64,000 nt of DNA from Phycisphaerales bacterium (GTDB taxonomy: Bacteria > Planctomycetota > Phycisphaerae > Phycisphaerales > UBA1924). The notes below the pieces were generated by a model. The model worked only from the letters and a program-made list of their open reading frames with translations, searched no databases and was not told the DNA's origin. Positions 34,009-42,762 of this stretch are shown one piece after another; position 1 is the first letter of the stretch, and every line of letters begins with the position of its first letter. The translations under genes and the position numbers were made by a program. The stretch covers positions 95,016-159,015 of the forward strand of contig CAJPFG010000026.1 in NCBI GenBank assembly GCA_905339235.1. The letters run 5' to 3'.

Positions 34009-35334
34009 CTATTTCGCGGCCGGGGTGTTGATCACAAAGTCGGTGCCGCTGCCGGGTTGCTGGAGGGACACGGTCCGATCCTTCGGGTGCGGTCTTCCGG
34101 CGTTGTCCTCGCCGTCCCAGCCCGCCGAATACACGAGGAACCGGCGACCATGCTCATCGGGCGATTCGAGAACTCGGTAGCCGAACCCCTTCCCGGTCCA
34201 GGGATCGACCGGCACCGAGGGAAGATACTCGGGGACGAGCGCATCCAGCACCGCCGGCGGGTTGCCTTTGACTTTCGTGTACGCATGAACAGCCAGGACG
34301 ATCGCCGTGCCGCGCCGGGTGGTTTCCCATTGCTCGCGAGACCAGCCGAGCCTGTCGAACGCGGGAAGCAAAATGAGAGCGGGTTTGTAGCGCAGGCTCC
34401 CGGAAGCATCGAGATCGAACGGCGCGTCGCGCCGGTCCCACGCGGGAAGCGCCGACCACTTCTTCGCCGATTCAACCACCTCGTTCAGTTTGGCGGTCTG
34501 CGCCGAGCGGTTAATGGGAGTAATCGGCGTCTCGCCGAGCGTTTCCTGCAGGGTGTCCCGCATCAGGATCGCTTCTCCGTCGATGAGGTCGGCGGTGGAA
34601 AGCGACTCGAACTCCATGAACAGTTTGGCGATGCGATTGCAGGATTCGGGCGGCAGCGCGCCACCCGCGGCGAGTTCGATGGCTTCCTCGGCCGTCGCCG
34701 ATGCGATGGCGATGCCGACCATGCACGAAATCGTGATCGGCTCGGCCGCGCACACCCGCGCGAGCCCCAGGCTGCGCACGAGCGTTCGTTCGACCTCCGG
34801 CGCATCGCCGGCCCGCGCGGCCTCCCGGGCGTGAAAGCGCAGCGCGCGAAACAGCGCGCGGTCGTAGGTCAGGTCTCCCAGATCAAGACCCAGCAACAGC
34901 CCCGCCGGCGGGAGGGGGCGCACGAACGCCCGGTCCATTGCCACGGCGTCGAGCGCCTCGAATAGCCCCGTCGATTTCATCGTCCCGAACAGCCGACTCG
35001 CCTCTGCCTGCTGCCCGGGGGTCATCCCGCCGGGCGGATCGAAGTCGATGGCATCGCGGATCGCCGGGCGCCCGTTCGCTTCGACGGGCAGCGGGCCGAA
35101 GACCTGCTCGTAGGCCTTCGCCTGCAGTTTGAGCACCAGTTGGTACCGCTCCCACGCACTCTCGGCCTGATGAACTCCCAAGCCACTGGATTCCAGCGCA
35201 TGGGCTCTCCAGGCCGCGCGCTGGTCGGCGCGCGGCAGCGTCGGGCCGAAGTACAACCAAGGCCACGCGATGACCACGCCCGCCACGAGCACCGCCAGCG
35301 CGGCCACGCCGAACCCGATTCTCCATCGCTTCAT
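34009..35334 (-). CDS. Membrane-anchored protein, shorter paralogue of the 32-34 kb protein
   Basis: 441 residues. One N-terminal membrane helix (IGFGVAALAVLVAGVVIAWPWLYFG) precedes a long helical region (FRALRFHAREAARAGDAPEVE, LARVCAAEPITISCMVGIAIA) and a C-terminal segment VLDALVPEYLPSVPVDPWTGKGFGYRV followed by FLVYSAGWDGEDNAG, the same pseudopilin-like ending as the neighbour at 31.9-34.0 kb. It lacks the zinc ribbon. The start at 35334 has GGGGAGCG upstream. Unknown function; the two genes may act together. Confidence 0.7.
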   Translation of the reverse strand: MKRWRIGFGVAALAVLVAGVVIAWPWLYFGPTLPRADQRAAWRAHALESSGLGVHQAESAWERYQLVLKLQAKAYEQVFGPLPVEANGRPAIRDAIDFDPPGGMTPGQQAEASRLFGTMKSTGLFEALDAVAMDRAFVRPLPPAGLLLGLDLGDLTYDRALFRALRFHAREAARAGDAPEVERTLVRSLGLARVCAAEPITISCMVGIAIASATAEEAIELAAGGALPPESCNRIAKLFMEFESLSTADLIDGEAILMRDTLQETLGETPITPINRSAQTAKLNEVVESAKKWSALPAWDRRDAPFDLDASGSLRYKPALILLPAFDRLGWSREQWETTRRGTAIVLAVHAYTKVKGNPPAVLDALVPEYLPSVPVDPWTGKGFGYRVLESPDEHGRRFLVYSAGWDGEDNAGRPHPKDRTVSLQQPGSGTDFVINTPAAK

Positions 35335-35362
35335 CAACGCTCCCCAAGCCTCGTAGATGCGA

Positions 35363-36229
35363 TTACTTCTTCGGGTACTCGAACACACCGCGTCCGGTCT
35401 TGTCGCCCAGGCGTCCCGCGCTCACCAGTTGCTTCAGCAGCGGGCAAGCCCGGTACCGATCGTTGTTCAATCCGTCGGCGAGCACGTTCATAATGTGGGC
35501 GCAGGTGTCAAGCCCGATGAAGTCGGCCAGACGCAGCGGACCCATGGGGAAGTTGCAGCCCAGTTTCATGATCCCGTCGATGGCCTCCGGCTCCGCCACG
35601 CCCTCCATCCACGCGTAGAACGCCTCGTTGATCATGGGCATGAGCACCCGGTTGCTGACAAACCCCGCGCGATCGCTGGCCTTCAGCGGAGTCTTGCCCA
35701 TCCGCGTAGCCAGGGCAATGGTCCGTTCGACCACATCCCTGCTGGTCTGAATGCCGGGGATGACTTCAACCAGCGCCATCAGCGGGACTGGGTTGAAGAA
35801 GTGCATCCCGACCACGCGCGGGGCCGCCACGCCCGTGGCGGCGGCGATCTCGGTGATGCTGATGCTGCTGGTGTTGGTGGTGAGAATGACATCTTCGCGC
35901 GGGAACATCGCCGCGATCTTGACGAAGAGATCCTTCTTGACCTTGGCGTCTTCGACGATCGCCTCAACGACCCAGTCCGCGCCCTTCAGGGCCTCCAGGT
36001 CGGTCGCGAACCGGATGCGGGAGACCGCCGCGTCAGCGTCGGCCTGAGAGAGTTTCTGCTTCTCGACGAGTTTGGAGAGGCTCTTGGCGTGGGTGGCCTT
36101 GCACTTGTCCGTGGCGCCGGGAAACGCATCGTGCACGATAACGTTGAACCCGGCTACCGCCGCGATCTGGGCGATTCCGCCGCCCATCTGCCCGGCGCCG
36201 ATAACGGCGATCGACTTGACTTCGCTCAT
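35363..36229 (-). CDS. hbd: 3-hydroxybutyryl-CoA dehydrogenase
   Basis: 288 residues, the normal length. It interconverts 3-hydroxybutyryl-CoA and acetoacetyl-CoA with NAD(P) in butyrate/beta-oxidation metabolism. The Rossmann motif is VIGAGQMGGGIA (7-18), and the HFFNPVPLMALVEVI segment contains the catalytic His and the acidic partner of the family. The C-terminal domain has GNDTAGFVSNR-like ASDRAGFVSNRVLMPMINEAF and ends with GRGVFEYPKK. GGAG lies eight bases upstream of the ATG. No thiolase or crotonase lies next to it. Confidence 0.93.
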   Translation of the reverse strand: MSEVKSIAVIGAGQMGGGIAQIAAVAGFNVIVHDAFPGATDKCKATHAKSLSKLVEKQKLSQADADAAVSRIRFATDLEALKGADWVVEAIVEDAKVKKDLFVKIAAMFPREDVILTTNTSSISITEIAAATGVAAPRVVGMHFFNPVPLMALVEVIPGIQTSRDVVERTIALATRMGKTPLKASDRAGFVSNRVLMPMINEAFYAWMEGVAEPEAIDGIMKLGCNFPMGPLRLADFIGLDTCAHIMNVLADGLNNDRYRACPLLKQLVSAGRLGDKTGRGVFEYPKK

Positions 36230-36321
36230 GTGATGCTCCTGAAGCCGCGGGGGTGCACCGCGAGGTTCAACCATAGCCGTTGTGTTCGGCATCTGGTCAC
36301 GCATATCCCCCGGCAAAGCCC

Positions 36322-36349
36322 TTGCGGATACGCCCCGTTCAGGTAGAAT
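36322..36349 (+). promoter_or_regulatory. Promoter of the P-domain protein gene
   Basis: TTGCGG (36322-36327) and TAGAAT (36344-36349), 16 bases apart. Transcription would begin near 36356, about 43 bases before the ATG, with AAAGGAGGG in the leader. Confidence 0.5.
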
Positions 36350-36398
36350 TTCGGCCGCTCGTTCCGTCACGATGCCGCGCAATCAAAGGAGGGCTCTC

Positions 36399-37706
36399 AT
36401 GCGCCGCTCGATTCTCGCCGGGGTGGGGTCGCTGAGTGCCGCATTCGCGGCCTGCGCCGGCGCTCAGACATTCTCCAACTCCGCGCCGATCACCGTCCCC
36501 GCGTCGGGCGCTGCCTCGCCGTACCCAAGCACCATCGACGTAAGCGGCATCACGGGCAATATCAGCGCCGTGTTCGTGACCCTCTACGGGTGCCAGCACA
36601 CCTTCACCGAAGACCTGGACATCCTCGTGGTGGGCCCCACCGGCGCCCGTGTGCTGTTGATGAGCGACGTCGGAGGCAGCGGCGACCTCAACAGCGTGAA
36701 CCTCACGTTCGCCTTCGGCGCTCCCTCGATGCCCACGGCCACGGCCAACATCCCCTCGGGCACCTACTCGCCGACAAACTTCCTGGGAGGCGACACATTC
36801 CCCGGCCCCGCTCCCGCTCCGCCGTATTCAAGCGGCATGACCGCGTTCACCGGCAGCGATCCGAACGGCCCGTGGTCGCTGTACGTGCTCGATGACAGTT
36901 CCCCCAGCGGAGGGTCGATCTCGGGCGGGTGGACGATCTCGATCAACAGCCAGCCGCCCTCACCGTTGTCTCCCTCCTTCACGTACCAGGGCGTGCTGAA
37001 AGGCCCCTCCGGGCCGATCACCTCCCCGGTCGATCTGCGCCTCGCCGTGTGGGACCACGAAGATTCCCCGCTGCTCCCGAACCGGCTGGCCCTGGTGACA
37101 CGCAGCAACATCACTCCCGGCGCGGGTGGGGACGTCACTACGACCGTCACCGTTCCGGGCGGAACGTTCGGCCCCGATCAGCGGTGGCTCGAAATCGAAG
37201 TCCGATCCCCCGCCGGGACCGGCACCTGGACGACCCTCACGCCCCGACAGCGCATCACCCCCGCCCCCGTCGCCCTCTACGCGCTCTCGGCCGGAGCGCC
37301 CTGGGTCCAGGGTCAGAACGGAATCTCGTTCTGGGGAAACGTAGGAATCCGCGTGATCGAGCCCACCGCACTTCTGGACCTTGGCGGCACCCCGGGGGTC
37401 GATGGCATCCGTTTCCCCGACAACTCGCTGCAAACCACCGCATACCCCAGCAGCATCCGGATCACCGGGACCGTTGATTTCCCGATGATCTTCTCCGGTC
37501 TCGCTTCGAACGCCACTGTTTCTGTTCCGGGGGCGGCAATCGGCGATTCTGTGATCATCAACCCGCGCGAGGTCATGGCCCCGGGACTGGTAATTCGGCA
37601 CGTTTTCGTCTCCGCCGCGGATACCGTCCGCCTCGATGTGCTCAACGCAGGCTCGGTGCCCATCGACCCGACTCCGGCGGATTACGACATCACGGTGTTC
37701 AAGTAG
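36399..37706 (+). CDS. Secreted protein with proprotein-convertase P-like domain
   Basis: 435 residues with a signal peptide (ILAGVGSLSAAFAACAGA). Residues 40-180 look like a P/homoB jelly-roll domain (DLDILVVGPTGARVLLMSDVGGSG, then GPWSLYVLDDSSPSGGSISGGWTISI), a calcium-binding beta-sandwich often added to secreted enzymes. The second half begins FTYQGVLKGPSGPITSPVDLRLAVWD, found in planctomycete surface proteins, and continues with LTPRQRITPAPVALYAL. No catalytic domain is present. AAAGGAGGG gives a strong ribosome site. Confidence 0.78.
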   Translation: MRRSILAGVGSLSAAFAACAGAQTFSNSAPITVPASGAASPYPSTIDVSGITGNISAVFVTLYGCQHTFTEDLDILVVGPTGARVLLMSDVGGSGDLNSVNLTFAFGAPSMPTATANIPSGTYSPTNFLGGDTFPGPAPAPPYSSGMTAFTGSDPNGPWSLYVLDDSSPSGGSISGGWTISINSQPPSPLSPSFTYQGVLKGPSGPITSPVDLRLAVWDHEDSPLLPNRLALVTRSNITPGAGGDVTTTVTVPGGTFGPDQRWLEIEVRSPAGTGTWTTLTPRQRITPAPVALYALSAGAPWVQGQNGISFWGNVGIRVIEPTALLDLGGTPGVDGIRFPDNSLQTTAYPSSIRITGTVDFPMIFSGLASNATVSVPGAAIGDSVIINPREVMAPGLVIRHVFVSAADTVRLDVLNAGSVPIDPTPADYDITVFK

Positions 37707-37729
37707 CGCGCATTCCCGCGTCACCACGA

Positions 37730-37735
37730 TACACT
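37730..37735 (+). promoter_or_regulatory. -10 box before the small TPR gene
   Basis: TACACT ends seven bases before ATG 37743. No strong Shine-Dalgarno lies in between. Confidence 0.35.
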
Positions 37736-37742
37736 GCGCGGA

Positions 37743-38057
37743 ATGAGCGACAGGCTGCCTCAACTCCTGCGACTCTTGAACGCCGACCCGAACGACGCGT
37801 TCACGCTGTACGCAATCGCTCAGGAGCACGCCAAGAAGAGCGAGCACTCCCAAGCCGTCACCTTCTATGACCGCTGCCTCGCGGTCGATCCGACCTATCT
37901 CTACGCCTACTACCACAAAGCCCGCTCCCTCGCCTGCTGCTCGCAAAAGGACGACGCCATCGCGACCGCCAACGCGGGGCTCGCGGCCGCAAAAAAAGCC
38001 GACGACTCGCACGCGGCGAGCGAACTGCTCGCTCTGGTCCTCGACCTGAAAGACTGA
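37743..38057 (+). CDS. Small TPR protein
   Basis: 104 residues, almost entirely two and a half tetratricopeptide-like repeats: DAFTLYAIAQEHAKKSEHSQAVTFYDRCLAVDPTY and LYAYYHKARSLACCSQKDDAIATANAGLAAAKKADD. No export signal, so it should be a cytoplasmic adaptor. The following cupin, recX and lipoprotein genes are on the same strand at short distances, so a common transcript is possible. Confidence 0.8.
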   Translation: MSDRLPQLLRLLNADPNDAFTLYAIAQEHAKKSEHSQAVTFYDRCLAVDPTYLYAYYHKARSLACCSQKDDAIATANAGLAAAKKADDSHAASELLALVLDLKD

Positions 38058-38079
38058 GCGGGCATAAGGAGGAGCCGAG

Positions 38080-38481
38080 ATGACCACCCCCACCCCCGCG
38101 ACCGCCGCGCCAAAGGCCGATTTTCCGTACGACACTCGCCTGAACATCCTGCACGAGCAACTCGAAGTCGTGGATGTCCAGAAACTCGTCGAGGCCTGCG
38201 CCCACCCCTGGTACAACCAGACGCTCTGCAAAGTGAACGACTCGGTGGTTCGGCTGGGCATCGTGAAGGGCGAGTACCACTGGCACAAGCACGATACCGA
38301 GGACGAGTTCTTCTACGTCGTCGAGGGCCGATTCCTCATCGACCTCGAAGACCGCACGGTCGATCTGGGCCCGCGCCAGGGATTCGTCGTTCCCAAAGGC
38401 ATCATGCACCGCCCGCGCGCCCCCGAACGCACCGTGATACTCATGGTCGAAGGCGCCGGGATCATCCCGACGGGCGATTGA
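38080..38481 (+). CDS. Cupin-domain protein
   Basis: 133 residues with a single cupin barrel: motif 1 GEYHWHKHDTEDEFFYVVEG (His, His, Glu metal ligands) at about 66-85 and a degenerate motif 2 PKGIMHRPRAPERT (His at about 107). Metal-binding mononuclear cupins range from isomerases to dioxygenases; no specific reaction can be assigned. AAGGAGGAG precedes the ATG by about six bases. RecX starts directly after its TGA. Confidence 0.88.
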   Translation: MTTPTPATAAPKADFPYDTRLNILHEQLEVVDVQKLVEACAHPWYNQTLCKVNDSVVRLGIVKGEYHWHKHDTEDEFFYVVEGRFLIDLEDRTVDLGPRQGFVVPKGIMHRPRAPERTVILMVEGAGIIPTGD

Positions 38482-38943
38482 ATGGCCCCAAAGCCCCTAC
38501 TCGACCGCGCCCTCGCCCGCGCTCGGCGCATCCTGGCCGCGGGAGACAAGAGCGAAGCGGAACTGCGCGCCCGCCTCGCTCGCGCAGGATTCGAGCACGA
38601 GACCATCGACACCGTCGTACTGCGCCTGCGGGCTAGCCGCGCCCTCGACGACGCCCGCCTCGCCCAAGCCGTCCTCGACCAATCCAACGCGGCCGCGGAA
38701 TCCCCCGAGCGCGCACGCGAGCGATTGCACCTTCGCGGGCTCAAATCCCCCGGCGTGGACTCTCCATCGCTCGCCCTCACCGCCGCCAGGGCCGCCGCGG
38801 AGAAAGCACCCAGTTCCCTTGCTCCCGCCGCCCGATACCGGCGTGTCCTCGCGGCCCTTGCCCGCAAGGGATATGACGAAGAAACCGCCCTCGACGCCGC
38901 CCGGCGAGTTCTGGGGCCGATCCCCGCGCCGGACGAGCCTTGA
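38482..38943 (+). CDS. recX: RecX family regulatory protein
   Basis: 153 residues made of helical three-helix repeats, as in RecX: ARARRILAAGDKSEAELRARLARAGF and RASRALDDARLAQAVLDQSN, then RYRRVLAALARKGYDEETALDAARRVL. RecX binds RecA filaments and limits recombination. It is slightly short and the middle part is Ala-rich, and recA is not in this window, so the name is likely but not certain. The ATG follows the cupin TGA with no gap. Confidence 0.75.
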   Translation: MAPKPLLDRALARARRILAAGDKSEAELRARLARAGFEHETIDTVVLRLRASRALDDARLAQAVLDQSNAAAESPERARERLHLRGLKSPGVDSPSLALTAARAAAEKAPSSLAPAARYRRVLAALARKGYDEETALDAARRVLGPIPAPDEP

Positions 38944-38947
38944 GCCC

Positions 38948-38953
38948 TATCCT
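38948..38953 (+). promoter_or_regulatory. -10 box before the lipoprotein gene
   Basis: TATCCT ends six bases before GTG 38960. No ribosome site is present. Confidence 0.35.
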
Positions 38954-38959
38954 CCCCGC

Positions 38960-39481
38960 GTGAACAGACTCCCACCCCTCGCACTCCTGCTCCTGCTCGC
39001 CGGTTGCCAGGCGCCCCACAACGAGCGCATCACACTCGGACGCCACGGCGACCCCGCGCAGAGCGTCCTCCTCGCCGAGTTCAACATCCCCGAGCGCCAG
39101 GAACGCCCCATCCAGCCAGACGCGGCCTCCACGCCGACCTTGTCCCGAGGCTCCTGGCAACCCACCACCGTGGTCGTGCCCGTCGATGGCACATACGCCT
39201 ACCCCCGCTACGCCCGAATGCACCGCTGGACGCGCGCCACCAGCCGCCAGCGCGGCGATCCGGTGTCGTCCGTTTCCGCCCTCGAGCTCGAGGGGAACAC
39301 GCTGCCCACACGGATCGGCGAAACCAGCGCATCAGGACCGCTGGCCATCTGGGACGGCGTGCTCATGATCCCCCGCTTCTTCTTCGTCGCTCCTTGGCAT
39401 GAAGTGCGCTCGCTGCCGGAGTCGTACTGGCGAACGGGCACGGGGGTCCCGACCTCGGCCGCCGATTCAACCACGCCCTGA
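38960..39481 (+). CDS. Lipoprotein of unknown function
   Basis: 173 residues from a GTG start. The signal LPPLALLLLLAGC (lipobox Cys at about 16-17) marks a lipoprotein. The mature part includes LGRHGDPAQSVLLAEFNIPERQ and a C-terminal strand pair around GPLAIWDGVLMIPRFFFVAPWHEV. I recognise no family. An overlong frame starting at 38819 would run through recX; the lipobox and the TATCCT box fix GTG 38960 as the start. Confidence 0.72.
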   Translation: MNRLPPLALLLLLAGCQAPHNERITLGRHGDPAQSVLLAEFNIPERQERPIQPDAASTPTLSRGSWQPTTVVVPVDGTYAYPRYARMHRWTRATSRQRGDPVSSVSALELEGNTLPTRIGETSASGPLAIWDGVLMIPRFFFVAPWHEVRSLPESYWRTGTGVPTSAADSTTP

Positions 39482-39514
39482 CCGCCCGCGGCCAAAACAA
39501 CACGGAGAATCGTG

Positions 39515-39940
39515 ATGGCCGATCAACGCGACAATCTCGACGCCGGTGGCCTTCCGGTCGGCGCCCCGTTCCACGCCGAGTTCGAAATCACGCCCCGCGA
39601 CGCGAAGGCGGCCCTCGATGCCGGGCGTGTGCTGCTGGTGGATGTCCGCACGCAGCCCGAATGGGACCTGGTGCACGTTCCCGGTTCGCTTCACATCCCG
39701 CTGGACCAGATCGCCGACCGCCACGACGAAATCGAGCCGCGCCCGGGTCAACGCGTCGTCCTCCTCTGCCATCACGGCCGCCGTTCCCTCGACGCGGCCA
39801 ACGTTCTCCGCGCCACAGGCAGGCCCGATCTCGCGGACAGCAAGTCCGTCGCCGGCGGTATCGAGTTATGGTCGCTGAGCGCGGACGCCGCAGTGCCGCG
39901 GTACGAGCGCGGGCCGGGTGTGCTGCGGCTTCGGGGCTGA
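39515..39940 (+). CDS. Rhodanese-like domain protein
   Basis: 141 residues with one rhodanese domain: LLVDVRTQPEWDLVHVPGSLHIPLDQI and the active-site loop CHHGRRS, whose Cys would carry a persulfide. The six-residue loop is typical of sulfurtransferases rather than of Cdc25-like phosphatases. It ends with ELWSLSADAAVPRY, common in small bacterial rhodaneses such as those beside MoeB or glyoxalase-like genes. GGAG lies before the ATG at 39515; a GTG three bases earlier is also possible. Confidence 0.92.
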   Translation: MADQRDNLDAGGLPVGAPFHAEFEITPRDAKAALDAGRVLLVDVRTQPEWDLVHVPGSLHIPLDQIADRHDEIEPRPGQRVVLLCHHGRRSLDAANVLRATGRPDLADSKSVAGGIELWSLSADAAVPRYERGPGVLRLRG

Positions 39941-40307
39941 TGCGCTCAACACTGCTGGACCAGGACGCTCACGTCGTTTACCCGGCAGACGCGGATTGCC
40001 AATGGTTGCTTCCGGCAGTTTGTGATATGGCGCCGCGGGCCCGCCCAACTCAGGCGACGACGCCATCCGACTCCCCAGATGCCGGGTAGCAGCGCAAGGC
40101 TCCCCGGAGATGGAGCCAATCGGAGCGTGAAAGAGTCGATCAGCACGACCGCCCCAACGCCGCCGGCGCCGTCAGAAACACAGCGATCGCGCGGGCGTAC
40201 CGGCAATTCAGCGCGGGCCTCAACCTCGATGAAACGGATGCTTCTTGAGGTTCTCGCATGTTTCGCCCTCCCCCACGGGCAAACTCGACTTGCATCGATT
40301 CTACACG
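39941..40307. other. Intergenic stretch without a confident gene
   Basis: A 49-codon frame starting at 39940 (TGATG overlap with the rhodanese stop) and an opposite-strand frame at 39946-40206 exist, but both read as low-complexity sequence. I call neither. The right end is the terminator of the minus-strand dockerin gene. Confidence 0.5.
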
Positions 40308-40340
40308 AAAAAGCCCCCGGGACTCGGCGTCCCGGGGGCT
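40308..40340 (-). terminator. Intrinsic terminator of the first dockerin gene
   Basis: A perfect 12-bp stem (AGCCCCCGGGAC paired with GTCCCGGGGGCT) with a five-base loop is followed on the minus strand by TTTTT. It stands 24 bases past the stop codon at 40364. Confidence 0.9.
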
Positions 40341-40363
40341 GAAGTTCGGCTGATCCGAGTGAA

Positions 40364-42256
40364 CTAGCAGTTCAGGGTCAGGAACTCGGAGAACTCGACA
40401 TCGAAGCCGTTCTCGGCGCCGTCGTTGTTAAGGTCGGCGCTCTGGAGGCAGAAGTTGCTGAAGTCGCCGTTCACGGCCTGCTCGGTCACCTCAACGTCGA
40501 AGCCGTTGAGTGAGCCATCGCAGTTCGTGTCGGCCAGTTCGCACGGGATGAGCGAGGGGCAGTCGAGCCAGGACACGAAGATCGAGCCCTGCATGTTGAA
40601 CCCGTTCGAACCGTTCGTCGAGCGCAGGTGCCAACGATCGCTCAGTTGCGAGAGGTTGACGCCAAGGTAGGTGAACGCCAGGTAGTAGTCACCCGCCGGC
40701 AGCACGGTGACGTCGTTGAAGTCCAGGGGTGGCGCAACGCCGCCCGCGCCCATCGTCGAAGACGCAACCAGCGCCCCGCTGCCGTCAAACAGGTACATGG
40801 CCGTGCTCGCGGTGGTCGCCGAGCCGTCCATGTTGATCTGCACCGTGTTCGACGCATCGGTCGTCCGGCAGGAGTTGAACTTGAACCAGCGAACCGCGTA
40901 CGAGCCAACCACGCCCGCAGGAACCTGGCCGCCCGGAGCCACCAACTGGCCCAGGTCAACTTCGGGGATCGGTGCGACCGACGGTGCCAACGGCGCGCCG
41001 TTTGCGTTCGTCGTGACGTTCAGCGTCACGCCGCCGCCCGTGCCCGAGGCCGTGACCGCCCAGCCGCTGCTGAACGACGATCCCAGCGGGGCCACGGCGA
41101 TCTTGTAGTTACCCGCGGCCAAACCGTGCACCGCGTTCGCACGAGACGTCCGGCCGTCATACTGCACGCCGTCACCGACGGCGGCCCGGCGGCCGACACC
41201 GTACGACATTTGCGAGTTCGTGCCCGAGCCGGCCGACTCGATGTCCGAACCGACGAGCGCACCGGTGGAGTCGTAGATTGCCATCGCGGACTGCGCCGCA
41301 ACCACCGCGGAGCCCTCGGTGTCGATGTCACAGAACTGACCGTCAAGCCCGGCCTCATCGGTGGCGTCACCGTTCAGGCACATGTCGATCCAGTAAACGT
41401 CGTTGTCGGCGAGCGTGAAAGAGTGGCTCGTGGTGCCGTCCGAGACGCAGCCCATGTTGAAGTCGGCCGGGGGCTCGACGACGGTCGCGTCCACGCGCAG
41501 CGTCGCGAACGCGGCGCGCCAGTTGGTCGGATACGCCGCGCCGGCAGCAGGGGTGAAGTCCGTGGAGTTCATCACCGTCGAGCCGTTCGCCGAGAAGTAG
41601 CCGAGCAGGTTGCCGCCGCCGGCGGGCATCGTGCCGTTGGCGCGACGGATGTTGTTGATGCCCGTGATGACGGTCGGTGTCGGAAGCGTGACGTCGTCGA
41701 CCACGTCCATATACAGGAAGCCGCCGGCGAAGGCGGGGAACGTCACGCCGCCCGCGATGGCGATGTCGGCCGGGAAGAAGAACCCCTGGCCGTTGGCGCC
41801 GATGTGCCCGCCAACACGCACCGCGATCTCTTCGATCGGCGTCCCGCTATACACCGGGTTCGCGGCCGCCGTGAACGTCGGATAGACCGTCATGCGATGG
41901 TCGGCCGTATCGACCGTATTGTCCGCGGCCACCCACGCGCCGAAGCGAACGCCGATCACCGAATAGCCGCCGGCTACTCCCGCCGCGGCGGACGGAACGA
42001 TGTCGTCGCCGACAACCCGGATCACACCCACGCCGTCCGCGCCGGGGCCGGCGAAGCCGCCGCCGGTTTCAGCGGGCAGACCGCTGTCCCACATCGCGAC
42101 TGGCACGCGCGCTCCGTAGCCTCCCTGCGGATGATTCAGGACGTGCTCGGGGCCCCAGGCCTGAACCGGGATGCCCGTCATGTCTTCGGACTGAGCCAAC
42201 GCGCTCTGCGCGACAGCCGCGCCCGCAAACATCGCAATCAACAGACTCTTCTTCAT
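40364..42256 (-). CDS. Secreted GC-type dockerin protein 1
   Basis: 630 residues with a signal peptide (MKKSLLIAMFAGAAVAQSALA). The body is strand-rich and contains repeated prepeptidase-like modules: DVYWIDMCLNGDATDEAGLDGQFCDIDTEG, SAMAIYDSTGALV, and later STAMYLFDGSGALVASSTM with LPAGDYYLAFTYLG, resembling PPC domains of secreted proteins. The C-terminus has two EF-hand-like loops TNCDGSLNGFD and DLNNDGAENGFD with Cys residues that can pair, a planctomycete GC-type dockerin. AGGAGTATTCGCG precedes the ATG. It has its own promoter 300 bases upstream and its own terminator. Confidence 0.85.
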   Translation of the reverse strand: MKKSLLIAMFAGAAVAQSALAQSEDMTGIPVQAWGPEHVLNHPQGGYGARVPVAMWDSGLPAETGGGFAGPGADGVGVIRVVGDDIVPSAAAGVAGGYSVIGVRFGAWVAADNTVDTADHRMTVYPTFTAAANPVYSGTPIEEIAVRVGGHIGANGQGFFFPADIAIAGGVTFPAFAGGFLYMDVVDDVTLPTPTVITGINNIRRANGTMPAGGGNLLGYFSANGSTVMNSTDFTPAAGAAYPTNWRAAFATLRVDATVVEPPADFNMGCVSDGTTSHSFTLADNDVYWIDMCLNGDATDEAGLDGQFCDIDTEGSAVVAAQSAMAIYDSTGALVGSDIESAGSGTNSQMSYGVGRRAAVGDGVQYDGRTSRANAVHGLAAGNYKIAVAPLGSSFSSGWAVTASGTGGGVTLNVTTNANGAPLAPSVAPIPEVDLGQLVAPGGQVPAGVVGSYAVRWFKFNSCRTTDASNTVQINMDGSATTASTAMYLFDGSGALVASSTMGAGGVAPPLDFNDVTVLPAGDYYLAFTYLGVNLSQLSDRWHLRSTNGSNGFNMQGSIFVSWLDCPSLIPCELADTNCDGSLNGFDVEVTEQAVNGDFSNFCLQSADLNNDGAENGFDVEFSEFLTLNC

Positions 42257-42563
42257 CGCGAATACTCCTCTTTTCACCATTTCCGGGCCGGAGACGGCCC
42301 ACACTCCCATGTACCCAACCGCCAGAACTCGCACACACTCGTAAACGTCGAGTCGGAAGGACGGCGGCGTGCCCATGGGTTACGCACCCATGGACCTTCC
42401 CCGACCAGCATTCCCCATCGACGTTTTTTTCTCGCGCCTTCGGGGCGATTTTGGGACTCTCGCCCGAATCCTCCTGCACGTTCCGCCTTCGTGCCGACAC
42501 GAAAGGCACCCTGATGCTTCACGTACCCCGCTTTCCGCGGGCCCCCCGAGGCCATCTCTTCAG
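42257..42563 (-). other. Long leader of dockerin gene 1
   Basis: About 300 bases lie between the predicted transcription start and the gene. They contain no credible gene, but do contain an 8-bp perfect hairpin at 42373-42393 (CCATGGGT, loop TACGC) and, at about 42283-42355, a block similar to the leader of the neighbouring paralogue (CCCACACTCCCAT, then ACACTCG and ACGTCGAG). Confidence 0.5.
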
Positions 42564-42591
42564 AATGTATCCTGTCTTCCAGATCTTGCAA
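42564..42591 (-). promoter_or_regulatory. Promoter of dockerin gene 1
   Basis: On the minus strand TTGCAA (42591-42586) and TACATT (42569-42564) are 16 bases apart. Confidence 0.5.
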
Positions 42592-42703
42592 CCGGATTTG
42601 GCAAAGACATCCCATAAACCGCGTAAATGCAGAACAGACCTAGTACAAGCCCGCGCGTTCGGCCGAATTCGGGCCCCTTCCGCCTCACCGGACCTGCGCG
42701 TAC

Positions 42704-42739
42704 AAAATCCCTCGGAGAGTTTTCACTCCCCGGGGGATT
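42704..42739 (-). terminator. Intrinsic terminator of the second dockerin gene
   Basis: A 15-bp stem with one mismatch and one G-U pair and a four-base loop, followed on the minus strand by TTTT. It stands just past the stop of the gene ending at 42763. Confidence 0.8.
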
Positions 42740-42762
42740 AGGTGCTTACCGGACTTCACCAA

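Noticed and set aside
39946..40206. Minus-strand 86-codon frame between the rhodanese and dockerin genes
   Set aside because: No ribosome site, promoter or family resemblance; it overlaps no conserved context.
40628..42514. Plus-strand frame of about 620 codons opposite dockerin gene 1
   Set aside because: Arg/Gly/Val-rich antisense shadow; the minus-strand frame has signal peptide, ribosome site, promoter and terminator.
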